Below, piece by piece: positions 48,674 to 58,135 of a DNA stretch of 64,000 nucleotides; within the stretch, counting starts at the first letter, position 1; each line of letters opens with the position of its first letter. The stretch comes from Maritalea porphyrae (GTDB lineage Bacteria; Pseudomonadota; Alphaproteobacteria; Rhizobiales; Devosiaceae). The position numbers were made by a program, and so were the translations under genes. The notes under the pieces are model-generated. The model was not told where the DNA came from. It saw only the letters and a list, made by a program, of their open reading frames with translations, and did not search any database. The DNA lies in assembly GCF_027213965.1 (NCBI RefSeq), contig NZ_JAPWGX010000001.1, positions 310,001 to 374,000 of the forward strand, read 5' to 3'.

Positions 48674-49360
48674 CTAGGCAAAAAACCTGTCGTAATCACT
48701 GACCAGGAGATAAAGCGGATCTTCGTCCTCTTCGATCGTCGAAAATCGACCAATCGGGTCACGGAACACATTGTCGGTCTTATCGTCGTTGACGGTGGAG
48801 ACTTCGCCGATCAGCACATCGCCCCCCTCGCCCCAAAACGCATGCCAGACACCGGGCATCAGCGTAACGCTTTCACCCGGATCAAGCCGCAAAATGCCTC
48901 CGGCGGGCAAGGTGCGCATGATGCCGTCCACAGGCACCGTAACATCTGCTTTCTCGTCAATGGTGCCATCCGCTGCCGGTGCGAAAAGCTCAAGTGTCAG
49001 GGTGCCACCACCGCGGTTGATAATATCTTCGGCTTTGACGTTATGACGGTGCATGGGAGATATTTGATCCTGGCGCGAGATCATGATTTTTTCGGCGTAA
49101 AGCATGCCGGTGCCTTTGGTCAGGTCAGCGGCGTCACCATTGCGGGTGGTGAACAAGAACAAGCCCAATTCGTCGAATTTGCCTTGACCATAATCGGTGA
49201 TGTCCCACCCCATGCCAGCCTTGATCAGCCCTTGCATATCGCTAGCGCGATCTTTCATTTGCCCCGGTGTCCAATAGGCAAACGGGGGCATAATGTAGCC
49301 AAACGAGCGGATGAATTCATCACCCTGACGGATGATCTCATTGATTTTAGAGCGTTTCAT
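48674..49360 (-). CDS. D-lyxose/D-mannose family sugar isomerase
   Basis: A 228-residue cupin-fold isomerase matching the D-lyxose ketol-isomerase family in length and motifs. The metal ligands lie in SPMHRHNVKAEDIINRGGG (His, His, Glu) and in MPGVWHAFWGEGG (His). It interconverts D-lyxose and D-xylulose (or D-mannose and D-fructose). GAGGTTGGG precedes the ATG. The orphan TRAP binding-protein gene lies 142 bases downstream in the same direction and might import its sugar or sugar acid. Confidence 0.85.
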   Translation of the reverse strand: MKRSKINEIIRQGDEFIRSFGYIMPPFAYWTPGQMKDRASDMQGLIKAGMGWDITDYGQGKFDELGLFLFTTRNGDAADLTKGTGMLYAEKIMISRQDQISPMHRHNVKAEDIINRGGGTLTLELFAPAADGTIDEKADVTVPVDGIMRTLPAGGILRLDPGESVTLMPGVWHAFWGEGGDVLIGEVSTVNDDKTDNVFRDPIGRFSTIEEDEDPLYLLVSDYDRFFA

Positions 49361-49450
49361 GGTGTCCCAACCTCAGGAATAAAGTCGGCGCATTCAAAGG
49401 ACAAAAAACGCTCTTTGTCAAATGTCAGACAAATTATTCGGTTCGGTTCG

Positions 49451-51220
49451 TTACAACTTGTTACCGTTTTTGGCCTTTGCCAGTTTTGTTTGATTGCAGG
49501 TTTGGGGCGCAACTGCACAAACGGCTTGATATTGGCTAAGAAAAACCTGACCTGTCAGATGCTGAAAGAAGTCGGTTTTTTTGAGCTTATCCATCACCGG
49601 CCCCTTGATCTCGGAGAAGTGCAATTTTACCCCAAGCGCATCCAAACGTTCGTTAATGGCCTCAAGGCTTTCGAGCGCAGATGTGTCGATTTCATTGACC
49701 GCCGGGCACATCAATATCACGTGCTTAAGTGCTGGACGGTCTGCAACCAGATCGTAAACCCGGTCTTCAAGAAAACGCGCGTTAGCGAAATAAAGGCTTT
49801 CATCGACTCGAAGGGTCAGCACGTCCGGCGTGGTTTTGACATCGTGGCGGTCGATATTGCGGAAGTGCTCAGTGCCTTCAACCAGCCCAACAATGGCAGC
49901 GTGGGGCCGCGAGGTTTTATAGAGGTGAACAGCAACCGACACGAGAACCCCTGTGGTTACGCCCAATTCCACCCCAAAAAGCAAGGTCACTGCCATGGTG
50001 CTCACCACAGCTGTAAAATCAGCTTTTGAATAGTTCCACGTGCGCTTAAGGATCGAAAAATCGACAAGGGTCATCACAGCAACAATGATGGTGGCGGCCA
50101 GCGTTGCTTTGGGTAAAAAGAAAAGGAGCGGCGTCAAAAACACGGTGGCCAGAGCGATCCCGATAGCGGTGAAAGCCCCTGCCGCCGGGGTTTCAGCACC
50201 CGCGTCAAAATTGACAACGGACCGCGCGAACCCGCCAGTTACCGGGTAGCCACCGCCAATTGCAGAGGCAACGTTGGATGCGCCAAGACCTATCAGTTCC
50301 TGATTGGGTTCGATCCGCTGGCGGCGCTTTGCCGCAAGGGTTTGGGCAACCGAAACCGATTCCACGAACCCGATGATGGAGATGAGCGCGGCAGAGCCCG
50401 CCAGCGAAAACACCAATTCAAGATCAATTTTTGGCACGTGTAGTCCGGGCAATCCTTGGGGAACTTCCCCCACAAGCGCAACGCCCTGCCCGCCAAGTCC
50501 AAAACCAAATGCAATCAATGTGGTGACAGCAACGGCAAAAACAGGCCCGGTTTTTGCCAGAATCTCCGCTAATCGCGGTTTTAACCCAAGGTACAATAAC
50601 CAAGGTTTTAAGCCCTTGCGCACCCAAAACAGAAAGGCGGTTGCGGCAACACCAATCGTCAAGGTGAACGGATTGATCTGATTGAGGTGCGAGAAAATCG
50701 ACGTCACAAGTTCAAATAGATTATGACCGTGCGCATCGATGCCCAGAATGTGTTTTAATTGGCTGGTTGCAATAATAATGCCGGACGCCGTGATAAAACC
50801 AGAGATCACCGGATGCGACAAGAAATTGGCCATAAAACCAAGCCGGAGCAGGCCCATGACCAATAGCATCAGGCCAGAAATCAACGCCAGCGCCATTGCC
50901 GCAAATATGTATTCTTCGGTGCCTTGCAAGGCGAGCTTGCCAACGGCGGCGGCTGTCATAAGGGAGACAACCGCAACCGGGCCCACAGCAAGGGTGCGTG
51001 AGGAACCAAAAAGCGCGTAGGCAACCAACGGAAGGATTGAAGCGTAAAGGCCCATTTGCGGCGGCAAGCCCGCCAACAGAGCGTAGGCCAAACTCTGTGG
51101 GATCAACATAATCGTGACGATAATCGCTGCAACAAGATCGCTGGTTAGCGTTTCGCCGTTATAAGCTCTACCCCAATCATAGATTGGAAGTTTTTTGAGC
51201 CGCTTAGCAATCTCAGACAT
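49451..51220 (-). CDS. SulP family sulfate/anion transporter with STAS domain
   Basis: About 589 residues. An N-terminal membrane domain of about 12-14 helices contains LTSDLVAAIIVTIMLIPQSLAYALLAGLPP and GLGASNVASAIGGGYPVTGGFARSVVN. A cytoplasmic STAS domain follows (about residues 430-560) with LRVDESLYFANARFLED, MCPAVNEIDTSALESLE. SulP proteins move sulfate, bicarbonate or other anions. It is the last gene of the BigR-linked sulfur operon, so export or uptake of sulfate or sulfite is likely. ATG 51220 or 51235 may be the start. Confidence 0.88.
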   Translation of the reverse strand: MSEIAKRLKKLPIYDWGRAYNGETLTSDLVAAIIVTIMLIPQSLAYALLAGLPPQMGLYASILPLVAYALFGSSRTLAVGPVAVVSLMTAAAVGKLALQGTEEYIFAAMALALISGLMLLVMGLLRLGFMANFLSHPVISGFITASGIIIATSQLKHILGIDAHGHNLFELVTSIFSHLNQINPFTLTIGVAATAFLFWVRKGLKPWLLYLGLKPRLAEILAKTGPVFAVAVTTLIAFGFGLGGQGVALVGEVPQGLPGLHVPKIDLELVFSLAGSAALISIIGFVESVSVAQTLAAKRRQRIEPNQELIGLGASNVASAIGGGYPVTGGFARSVVNFDAGAETPAAGAFTAIGIALATVFLTPLLFFLPKATLAATIIVAVMTLVDFSILKRTWNYSKADFTAVVSTMAVTLLFGVELGVTTGVLVSVAVHLYKTSRPHAAIVGLVEGTEHFRNIDRHDVKTTPDVLTLRVDESLYFANARFLEDRVYDLVADRPALKHVILMCPAVNEIDTSALESLEAINERLDALGVKLHFSEIKGPVMDKLKKTDFFQHLTGQVFLSQYQAVCAVAPQTCNQTKLAKAKNGNKL

Positions 51221-51241
51221 TGGTTGATCCCACATGGTTTG

Positions 51242-51682
51242 TTATTTGCCCATTGGCACGTGCATGGCGGTCGCTTCTTGGTTTAGCTCCCACAATGAAT
51301 GGGCGCGCATGCCAGATCGGCAATAGCCAAGAATTGGCTTGGGCATATCGAAATAGCCTTTGGCAAACTTGTCCACATCAGCGCCACAGGCTTGGCCAGG
51401 ACGAATGGGAACATGCAGCATTTTGATGCCGTATTTTTCCGCTTCTAGCGCTAGATCTTGAAAACGGGGTTGATTGCCCTCTTCGTCATCAGGACGGGCG
51501 CAAATGATTGATTTGAAGCCTTGTTCCGCCAATTTAGGCAAATCCGAATACCCAATTTGGCCAGCAACATAGAACTCATCCGAAACTCTTTTGGGGTTCA
51601 TTTTGGTAATATTCTCCATCTGCTTGGCCAACACCTGAAAAGGGACAACCAAGGATTTAAACATAGAAACAATGGGTTGCAT
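51242..51682 (-). CDS. DUF442 / TIGR01244 family phosphatase-like sulfur protein
   Basis: A 146-residue protein with the family's SDEFYVAGQIGYSDLPKLAEQGFKSIICARPDDEE core and a phosphatase/rhodanese-like catalytic loop GYCRSGMRAHSLWEL (Cys near residue 120). In BigR operons this domain is often fused to, or next to, the persulfide dioxygenase as in Blh and is thought to act as a sulfurtransferase. Here it is a separate gene 3 bases after the dioxygenase. No clear ribosome-binding site precedes the start, so an internal ATG (51616 or 51601) is possible. Confidence 0.8.
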   Translation of the reverse strand: MQPIVSMFKSLVVPFQVLAKQMENITKMNPKRVSDEFYVAGQIGYSDLPKLAEQGFKSIICARPDDEEGNQPRFQDLALEAEKYGIKMLHVPIRPGQACGADVDKFAKGYFDMPKPILGYCRSGMRAHSLWELNQEATAMHVPMGK

Positions 51683-51685
51683 AAT

Positions 51686-52582
51686 TTACAGCTTATTCAC
51701 GGGGACTTTGAAAAACACGTCGCCTTTGTCATCTGCCGGCGGCATTTTGCCCCCACGCATGTTAACCTGGAGCGATGGAATGATTAGTTTTGGCATATCC
51801 AAACTCGCGTCACGCTCTTCGCGCATTTTGACGAACTCGTCTTCTGAGATGCCATTTTTGACGTGGATATTGTGTTCACGCTCTTCGACAACCGAAGTTT
51901 CCCACTGGATATCACGACCATTTGGGCCGTAATCGTGGCACATGAACAACCTTGTCTCATCCGGCAACTGCAACACCCGTTTTACCGATCTATATAGCGT
52001 GCGCGCGTCTCCGCCGGGGAAATCAGCGCGCGCTGAACCGCCGTCTGGCATAAACAATGTATCGCCCACAAAAGCGGCATTGCCGATGGTGTGGGTCATG
52101 CAAGCGGGGGTGTGCCCGGGTGTATGCATAACATAAGCGGTCAGATTGCCGATTTGATAGCTGTCGCCATCAGTGAAGAGCTGATCGAACTGCGAACCGT
52201 CGCGTTGAAACTCAGTGCCCTCATTGAACACTTTGCCAAAGACGTCTTGCACAATGGTGATATTCTCACCAATGCCCAGTTTGCCGCCCAATTTGCCTTG
52301 GATATAAGGAGCTCCGGACAAATGGTCAGCATGGACGTGGGTTTCGATCAGCCACTCCAATTCAAGTTCATTATCTTTAATGAACTTGATGATTTGATCG
52401 GCCCCACCATAGGAAATCCGACCTGCGGCATAATCAATATCCATAACGGAATCGATAACTGCGCATTTGTTGCTGGTTGGATCTTGGACCACATATGAAA
52501 TGGTGTTTGTTGGTGCGTCAAAAAACGCGGTAACAATTGGTCTAACATCCAGTTGTGGTGTGAATGGTAATGGCTCGATCAT
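51686..52582 (-). CDS. MBL-fold metallohydrolase, persulfide dioxygenase-like (Blh/ETHE1 type)
   Basis: A 298-residue metallo-beta-lactamase-fold protein with ETHVHADHLSG (His82, His84, Asp86, His87), MHTPGHTPACMTHTIG, and GDTLFMPDGGSARADFPGGD. These match ETHE1-like persulfide dioxygenases and Blh of BigR operons, which oxidise glutathione persulfide to sulfite using a single iron. CAGGAGCGATAT sets the start at 52582. It is the third gene of the operon divergent from bigR, followed by DUF442 and SulP genes. Confidence 0.87.
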   Translation of the reverse strand: MIEPLPFTPQLDVRPIVTAFFDAPTNTISYVVQDPTSNKCAVIDSVMDIDYAAGRISYGGADQIIKFIKDNELELEWLIETHVHADHLSGAPYIQGKLGGKLGIGENITIVQDVFGKVFNEGTEFQRDGSQFDQLFTDGDSYQIGNLTAYVMHTPGHTPACMTHTIGNAAFVGDTLFMPDGGSARADFPGGDARTLYRSVKRVLQLPDETRLFMCHDYGPNGRDIQWETSVVEEREHNIHVKNGISEDEFVKMREERDASLDMPKLIIPSLQVNMRGGKMPPADDKGDVFFKVPVNKL

Positions 52583-52598
52583 ATATCGCTCCTGTATT

Positions 52599-53039
52599 TT
52601 AGTTGTGTGTTTTGACGGTCTTGAAGGCATTTCTGCCGCGCAAGAACTTCGCCAATGTGATGCCGACAATCATTGAGCCGACAAAAATGAATGGATCCGG
52701 AATGGCCAACCCAAGCGCAGGAATTGCCCCGCCCGGACAAAAGCCAGTGATGCCCCAGCCAATGCCAAATGTTGCGGACCCGATGACGAGCGGCGCATCA
52801 ATTTGCTTGGCAGCCGGTAAGGAAAACACGTCTTCAAACACCGGATGAGGGCGTTTGAGGACAAATAAATAACCAACAGCGGTGACCACGAGGGCCGAAA
52901 CCATAACAAGCAATAAACTTGGGTCCCAAGTGCCAGCAATATCAAAGAAATTGAGCACTTTTGCTGGGTTTGACATGCCACCAATAGTGATGCCAGTGCC
53001 GAAAATCAGTCCGATGATAAAAGTTGAGATCAGCTTCAT
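52599..53039 (-). CDS. YeeE/YedE family membrane protein (DUF6691-type), subunit 2
   Basis: A 146-residue protein with four helices. It has IGLIFGTGITIGGMSNPAKVLNFFDIAGTWDPSL at the N-terminus and IGSATFGIGWGITGFCPGGAIPALG with a conserved Cys near residue 100. These half-size YeeE/YedE proteins act as pairs in sulfur import (thiosulfate or related compounds), as with PmpA/PmpB. The upstream partner ends 3 bases before the start. Translation is probably coupled. Confidence 0.85.
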   Translation of the reverse strand: MKLISTFIIGLIFGTGITIGGMSNPAKVLNFFDIAGTWDPSLLLVMVSALVVTAVGYLFVLKRPHPVFEDVFSLPAAKQIDAPLVIGSATFGIGWGITGFCPGGAIPALGLAIPDPFIFVGSMIVGITLAKFLRGRNAFKTVKTHN

Positions 53040-53042
53040 GAC

Positions 53043-53471
53043 TTAGATCCCCCCTAGAATGTGACGCACCACAAATACGGTGATGAATGTAAACAACATG
53101 AAAGTGCCTGTTGCGGTGATCGAGCGCAGTGAAAGCCGTGCCATACCGCAAACGCCATGACCTGACGTACAGCCTGATCCATAATTGACGCCGACGCCGA
53201 CAATGAAGCCGCCGATGATTACTGCGGCCAACGACACCGGATTTTCAAAGGGCACCGGTGCGCCTGTGAAAGCTGAAACTGCAACAGGCCCGGCAATTGC
53301 ACCGAGTAAAAATGTTGCTCGCCACGCCCAATCTGCTTGAATGGGGGGCAAAATGCCTGCTAAAATGCCAGTCATACCGGCAACACGGCCATGGAAGGCC
53401 ATAAGCAACACAGATGCCAGCCCAATGAGGCTACCACCAAGAATCGCCTCTAACGGTGTGAATTCCGTCAT
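53043..53471 (-). CDS. YeeE/YedE family membrane protein, subunit 1
   Basis: A 142-residue half-size YeeE/YedE protein with four helices: ILGGSLIGLASVLLMAFHGRVAGMTGIL, GGFIVGVGVNYGSGCTSGHGVCGMARLS with the paired conserved Cys, and a final MLFTFITVFVVRHIL helix. It forms a transporter with the next gene's product for reduced sulfur species. It is the first gene of the sulfur operon. The ATG at 53471 has AGGAG close before it (short spacing); an upstream start at 53507 is less likely. Confidence 0.85.
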   Translation of the reverse strand: MTEFTPLEAILGGSLIGLASVLLMAFHGRVAGMTGILAGILPPIQADWAWRATFLLGAIAGPVAVSAFTGAPVPFENPVSLAAVIIGGFIVGVGVNYGSGCTSGHGVCGMARLSLRSITATGTFMLFTFITVFVVRHILGGI

Positions 53472-53560
53472 ACTCCTATTTACCTCGCTTAGTACTCTGC
53501 CGTACAAGACAGAAAATCATCCCTTGCATTTCTATATGCTTATATTCTAATGTAGTCAAC
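53472..53560. promoter_or_regulatory. Divergent promoter region of bigR and the sulfur operon
   Basis: An 89-base AT-rich intergenic region with a weak dyad CATT...AATG spanning 53527-53552 around TATAtgcTTATA. BigR/SqrR repressors bind AT-rich dyads of this kind, so it is the probable operator. The match is too loose to be certain. Confidence 0.45.
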
Positions 53561-53863
53561 ATGAACATTGAAGAACTTGAAAAAAACGCAGATCAAGCTG
53601 CCGAGCTATTAGGTGCAATGGCAAACGCCAATCGCCTTGCGATCTTATGCAATCTTGTTGGCTGCGAAAAGCCGGTAACGGAACTTGTGGAGTTGGTTGG
53701 CCTTAGTCAGCCAGCGCTCAGTCAACACTTAGGGAAGCTTCGCGCCTTACGTTTGGTGTCGACCAGACGGGATGGGAATGTGATCCACTACTCGCTCGCA
53801 TCTGCCGAGGTGGAAGCTGTGCTCGAAACGCTGCATGGTATCTACTGCGCACCTAAAGGCTAA
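53561..53863 (+). CDS. bigR: ArsR family persulfide-responsive repressor, BigR/SqrR-like
   Basis: A 100-residue ArsR winged-helix protein. It has a helix-turn-helix PVTELVELVGLSQPALSQHLGKLRALRLVSTRRDG, an N-terminal Cys pair in ILCNLVGCE and a C-terminal Cys in GIYCAPKG. The Cys in the early helix and near the C-terminus correspond to the pair that forms a tetrasulfide or disulfide in BigR/SqrR, releasing DNA when sulfide or persulfide accumulates. It is divergent from the YeeE/YedE-persulfide dioxygenase operon it should repress. No clear ribosome-binding site precedes the ATG. Confidence 0.87.
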   Translation: MNIEELEKNADQAAELLGAMANANRLAILCNLVGCEKPVTELVELVGLSQPALSQHLGKLRALRLVSTRRDGNVIHYSLASAEVEAVLETLHGIYCAPKG

Positions 53864-53958
53864 TCAGCATTTGTTGATTTATTTCCCAATCCGCTCTATC
53901 TAGACGCTGGCTCGGTGTGGGGTTGAGCCTTTGTTTTGGTCAAGCGGGAAGACCCATA

Positions 53959-54777
53959 ATGAGTGCATCAAGCAACAAGAGACCCATCAACGCCAAGAAG
54001 ATCATGGAAATGAAGGGCAAATCGCCCATCGTTTGCTTGGCGGCCTATACAACTCCAATTGCACGAATGGCAGACGAGCATTGTGACCTAATTTTGGTTG
54101 GCGATAGCGTTGGCATGGTCTTACATGGCCTGCCCTCCACTCAAAGTGTGAGTGTTGAGATGATGGTGATGCACGGCCAAGCCGTTCGCCGCGGCGCAGA
54201 CCACGCACTTGTGGTGGTGGACATGCCGTTTGGCAGCTATGAGGCGAGCCCAGAGCAAGCTTTCGAAACGGCGGCCTACATTATGCAAGAGACGGACTGC
54301 ACAGCGATCAAGCTTGAGGGCGGCGCGCATATGGCAGAAACAATTGATTTTTTGACCACACGCGGCATTCCGGTTATGGCCCACGTAGGACTTACGCCGC
54401 AATCGGTTAAGGGCATTGGCGGTTACGCCGTGCAAGGGCGCGGCGAAGACCGTCAGCGCATTTTGGACGACGCCAAAGCCGTGCAGGACGCAGGTGCGTT
54501 CTGCGTGGTGTTGGAAATGGTCACCGAAGAACTGGCCAACGAAGCGACCAAGCTATTGGATATTCCAACCATTGGCATTGGCGCATCTAATCAATGCGAC
54601 GGGCAAGTTTTGGTGGTGGACGACATGCTTGGCATGTTCCAAGACTTCAAACCAAAGTTTGTGAAGCGTTTCGCAGACCTTGGTGCGGCGGCAGATGATG
54701 CAATTGCGACCTATGCCAAAGATGTGCGATCGCGCGCCTTCCCCGGTGCCGACCATGTTTACGCGGACAAAAAATGA
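53959..54777 (+). CDS. panB: 3-methyl-2-oxobutanoate hydroxymethyltransferase
   Basis: A 272-residue PanB with [76 protein letters not shown] and [14 protein letters not shown], where the Glu is the catalytic base. It uses methylene-tetrahydrofolate to convert 3-methyl-2-oxobutanoate to ketopantoate in pantothenate synthesis. GGGAAG precedes ATG 53959. Its stop overlaps panC as ATGA. Confidence 0.95.
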   Translation: MSASSNKRPINAKKIMEMKGKSPIVCLAAYTTPIARMADEHCDLILVGDSVGMVLHGLPSTQSVSVEMMVMHGQAVRRGADHALVVVDMPFGSYEASPEQAFETAAYIMQETDCTAIKLEGGAHMAETIDFLTTRGIPVMAHVGLTPQSVKGIGGYAVQGRGEDRQRILDDAKAVQDAGAFCVVLEMVTEELANEATKLLDIPTIGIGASNQCDGQVLVVDDMLGMFQDFKPKFVKRFADLGAAADDAIATYAKDVRSRAFPGADHVYADKK

Positions 54778-55625
54778 GCCCGGTGATCGTTCGCACCATT
54801 GATGAATTGCGTCTGCGGGTGCGTGAATTGCGCGCCGCGGGGCACACAATTGGTTTGGTGCCCACAATGGGCGCGTTGCATGAGGGGCATCTAAGCCTTG
54901 TTCAGGCAGCAAAAGACGACGGGCACAAAGTGATCGTTTCAATCTTTGTGAACCCAACCCAATTCAATGACAAGAAAGATCTAGAGAAATATCCGCGCAA
55001 CGAAGCAGCGGATGTGGCCCTACTTGAACCGCTTGATGTTGCGATTGTGTGGGCGCCTCACGTTGAAGAAATGTATGCGGATGGGTTTGCCACCACGGTC
55101 AGCGTGAGCGGCATAACCGATGGGCTTTGCGGGGCGACGCGGCCCGGGCATTTTGACGGGGTGGCGACCGTTGTGAGCAAATTGCTCTTGCAGGCGCTGC
55201 CCGACGCGGCCTATTTCGGGCAAAAAGATTATCAGCAATTGGCCGTGATCAATCGGCTTGTTGCGGACTTGAATATACCCGCAAAAATCGTTGGTTGCCC
55301 AATTTTACGCGAAGTAGATGGCTTGGCCATGTCTTCACGCAATGTGCGGCTTAGCGAAAAGGGTCGAAAAACAGCGGCATTGTTGTTTCAAACACTTAGC
55401 CAATCTGCTGAAGATATTGATTCAGGAAAATCAGTAGAAACCGTAATGTCTAGGTCGTCTGAAGCGCTATTGGCAGCAGGTTTTGAGGCGATTGATTATC
55501 TTGAAATGCGCAGTGCAGATGATTTGTCGCCAATGACAGAGTTTGATCGACCTGCCCGGCTTTTTGTCGCCGCGTTTCTTGATGGCGTAAGGCTAATTGA
55601 CAATGTGGTGGTCAAGGGTCGATAG
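54774..55625 (+). CDS. panC: Pantothenate synthetase
   Basis: A 283-residue PanC of the nucleotidyltransferase alpha/beta class. It has [21 protein letters not shown] (the HIGH-type motif), [45 protein letters not shown] and [13 protein letters not shown] (KMSKS-type loop). It joins pantoate and beta-alanine using ATP to give pantothenate. It overlaps panB by 4 bases, forming a conventional panBC operon. The pyrimidine cluster also produces beta-alanine, its substrate. Confidence 0.95.
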   Translation: MSPVIVRTIDELRLRVRELRAAGHTIGLVPTMGALHEGHLSLVQAAKDDGHKVIVSIFVNPTQFNDKKDLEKYPRNEAADVALLEPLDVAIVWAPHVEEMYADGFATTVSVSGITDGLCGATRPGHFDGVATVVSKLLLQALPDAAYFGQKDYQQLAVINRLVADLNIPAKIVGCPILREVDGLAMSSRNVRLSEKGRKTAALLFQTLSQSAEDIDSGKSVETVMSRSSEALLAAGFEAIDYLEMRSADDLSPMTEFDRPARLFVAAFLDGVRLIDNVVVKGR

Positions 55626-55667
55626 TTTCATTCTGAGGGCGCCCTGCTGGCGCTGAAAGGGGATGAA

Positions 55668-56150
55668 ATGAGTGAACACACACGCGACAACCCCAATGTG
55701 GTGATTTTTCCGCCGCTACTCTTATTGTTTGGTTTTGGCCTGGCCATTCTGCTTGAATGGCTTTTACCCATCACTTTTCTTGCGCCGGTTTTTCAATCCA
55801 AATTTCAAACCGGGTTTAGTGCCATTTTGGCGCTAATTGGACTTTCCACTGCTTTGCTTGGCGTTCTAGAATTACGCAAGCATGGCACCCACGTGGAACC
55901 GCATAAACCCGCGCTATTTTTGGTGCATTCGGGCGTTTACAAGCTTACCCGCAACCCGATTTACCTCGGCATGGTGATCTTCTTTTTGGGGGTTAGCATT
56001 TTTTGGAATCTCGAGTGGGGCGTTATTCTCACCCTGCCTGTGGCCCTTACATTGCATTTTGGCGTGATCAAGCGCGAAGAGGCTTATTTGGAAGGCAAAT
56101 TTGGCGCTGCTTACATGCTGTTTCGCAAGAACACGCGGCGCTGGCTTTAA
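55668..56150 (+). CDS. Isoprenylcysteine carboxyl methyltransferase-like membrane protein
   Basis: A 160-residue integral membrane protein with about four helices. The family core KLTRNPIYLGMVIFFLGVSIF near residue 90 and the downstream KREEAYLEGKFGAAYMLFRKNTRRWL are the signature of the ICMT/PEMT membrane methyltransferase fold. Bacterial members likely methylate a lipid or small molecule; the substrate is unknown. GGGGATGAA precedes the ATG. It follows panC by 42 bases and may be cotranscribed without sharing its pathway. A GC-rich hairpin (56160-56180) follows. Confidence 0.82.
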   Translation: MSEHTRDNPNVVIFPPLLLLFGFGLAILLEWLLPITFLAPVFQSKFQTGFSAILALIGLSTALLGVLELRKHGTHVEPHKPALFLVHSGVYKLTRNPIYLGMVIFFLGVSIFWNLEWGVILTLPVALTLHFGVIKREEAYLEGKFGAAYMLFRKNTRRWL

Positions 56151-56196
56151 TCAGCAGGCGGCGCGGAAATATGCCGCGCCACCCATACTTTGTTAT

Positions 56197-58056
56197 TTAG
56201 GCGATCAATTCCTCTTCCTCTACCGGATTGATAAATCCGCCCGATTGACGCTTCCACAATTGTGCGTAGACACCATTTTGCGCGATTAGTTCGTCATGCG
56301 ATCCATCTTCAATGATTTTGCCCTGATCCATAACGATCAAGCGATCCATTTCAGCGATGGTGGACAGACGGTGGGCAATGGCAATCACCGTTTTGCCTTG
56401 CATGAGGTGCTGCAATTGGCTTTGGATGGCTGCTTCCACTTCACTATCGAGCGCTGAGGTGGCTTCGTCCAAAATCAAGATCGGTGCGTCTTTGAGCAAA
56501 ACCCGCGCAATAGCAACACGCTGGCGTTGCCCGCCAGATAGTTTCACGCCCCGCTCGCCCACATGCGCATTATATCCCTGACGCCCCTTGGGGTCGGTCA
56601 ATTCAAGAATGAAATCATGTGCTTCTGCCTGTCTGGCAGCTGCAATCATCATTTCTTCAGTTGCATCTGGACGACCATAGAGCAAGTTTTCCCGCACAGA
56701 ACGGTGCAACAATGACGTGTCTTGGGTCACCATCGCCAAATTCTCGCGCAAACTATCTTGGGTGACTTTCGAAATGTCGCGACCATCAATACTGATTGTG
56801 CCTTTTTCAACGTCGTAAAAGCGCAGAATGATATTGACGAGGGTTGATTTGCCCGCGCCGGAACGACCAACGAGCCCAACCTTTTGACCTGCTGGAATAT
56901 TGAGGTTCAACCCTTCGATTATCCCTTTGTCGCTGCCATAGTTAAAGGTTACATCGTTGAATTCAATGTTGCCCTTAACTTTGGGAATAGGTTTTGCATC
57001 TTTATTGTCTGCAACCAAACGAGGCAATGAGATTGAGTTGATGCCATCTTGCACTGTGCCGATGTTTTCAAACAACGCTGACATTTCCCACATCACCCAA
57101 TAGGACATGCCCCAAATGCGCAAGATTATACCAAGCGCGACGGCAACCGGTCCGGGCGAGATTTGGCCGCCGATCCACAAGGAAATACCGATCCACGCAA
57201 CACTGAACAGCAGAATGGAGTTCATGCAAACAATGGTAATATCCAGCGTAGAGCCCAAACGCATTTGGCGATATACGGTTTGCAAAAACCCATCCATACT
57301 TTCTTTGGCATAGGCTTCTTCTCGATTAGAATGTGAGAACAGCTTGACGGTGGCGATATTGGTGTAGCTGTCGACAATGCGCCCTGTCATAAGTGAACGC
57401 GCATCGGCCTGCTCGGCTGAGATTTTGCGCATGCGGGGCACAAAGTACCGCATCAGCGAAATGTAAGCGATGAGCCATATGACAAACGGGATCATCAAGC
57501 GCCAATCAGCGGCCAATGTGACCACCAAAATGCCGACGAAGTAGGTGACAACATAAACCAAAATATCGAGGAACTTCATCACCGTTTCACGCACAGCCAA
57601 TGCTGTTTGCATCAGTTTCGTGGCGATGCGACCCGCAAACTCATCCTGAAAATAAGTCATTGATTGGCGAATAAGATAGCCGTGCACGTCCCAGCGAATG
57701 CGCATTGGGAAGTTACCCAATAGGGCCTGGTGCATGATCAACGAACCAACCGAAGAAATCAGTGGTTTTGCCACCAAGATCACCAATCCCATGAACAATA
57801 GGCTAGGCCATTCATCGGCAATGAAGGTCTTAGGATCAGATTCTGACAACCAATTGACCACATTTCCCAAAAAACCGAAAAGCAACACCTCGGTTGCCGC
57901 AATGAGTGCGGAAACAATGGCCAAACCAACCAGCCATACTTCCATGCCCTTTGTGTAATGCCGGCAAAATGCATAAAGAGTCTTGGGTGGCCTCGTGGGC
58001 TCTTCGCTCGGGTAAGGATCTACTTGCCCTTCAAACCAATCAAAAATTTTGCTCAT
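56197..58056 (-). CDS. ABC exporter (fused permease-ATPase), half-transporter 2
   Basis: A 619-residue fused ABC exporter. An N-terminal six-helix domain (about residues 50-340) includes QDEFAGRIATKLMQTALAVRE. The ATPase domain has Walker A GRSGAGKST, signature LSGGQRQRVAIARVLL, Walker [17 protein letters not shown] and the switch His in IAIAHRLSTI. It is similar to the next gene and probably forms a heterodimer with it. Substrates could be lipids, peptides or drugs; none is indicated. It lies 79 bases downstream of its partner. Confidence 0.88.
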   Translation of the reverse strand: MSKIFDWFEGQVDPYPSEEPTRPPKTLYAFCRHYTKGMEVWLVGLAIVSALIAATEVLLFGFLGNVVNWLSESDPKTFIADEWPSLLFMGLVILVAKPLISSVGSLIMHQALLGNFPMRIRWDVHGYLIRQSMTYFQDEFAGRIATKLMQTALAVRETVMKFLDILVYVVTYFVGILVVTLAADWRLMIPFVIWLIAYISLMRYFVPRMRKISAEQADARSLMTGRIVDSYTNIATVKLFSHSNREEAYAKESMDGFLQTVYRQMRLGSTLDITIVCMNSILLFSVAWIGISLWIGGQISPGPVAVALGIILRIWGMSYWVMWEMSALFENIGTVQDGINSISLPRLVADNKDAKPIPKVKGNIEFNDVTFNYGSDKGIIEGLNLNIPAGQKVGLVGRSGAGKSTLVNIILRFYDVEKGTISIDGRDISKVTQDSLRENLAMVTQDTSLLHRSVRENLLYGRPDATEEMMIAAARQAEAHDFILELTDPKGRQGYNAHVGERGVKLSGGQRQRVAIARVLLKDAPILILDEATSALDSEVEAAIQSQLQHLMQGKTVIAIAHRLSTIAEMDRLIVMDQGKIIEDGSHDELIAQNGVYAQLWKRQSGGFINPVEEEELIA

Positions 58057-58135
58057 TGTGATGATCTCTTATTTAAAAAGTTTTTTCTTACTTTATGTGC
58101 AGTTACCTTAAAAGGCAACATTGATTTTTCCTGCC

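Noticed and set aside
47642-50029. A 795-codon open frame on the plus strand
   Set aside because: It runs antisense to the TRAP binding protein, lyxose isomerase and the end of SulP, all of which have family motifs. Its translation shows no domain, and it spans their intergenic gaps by chance.
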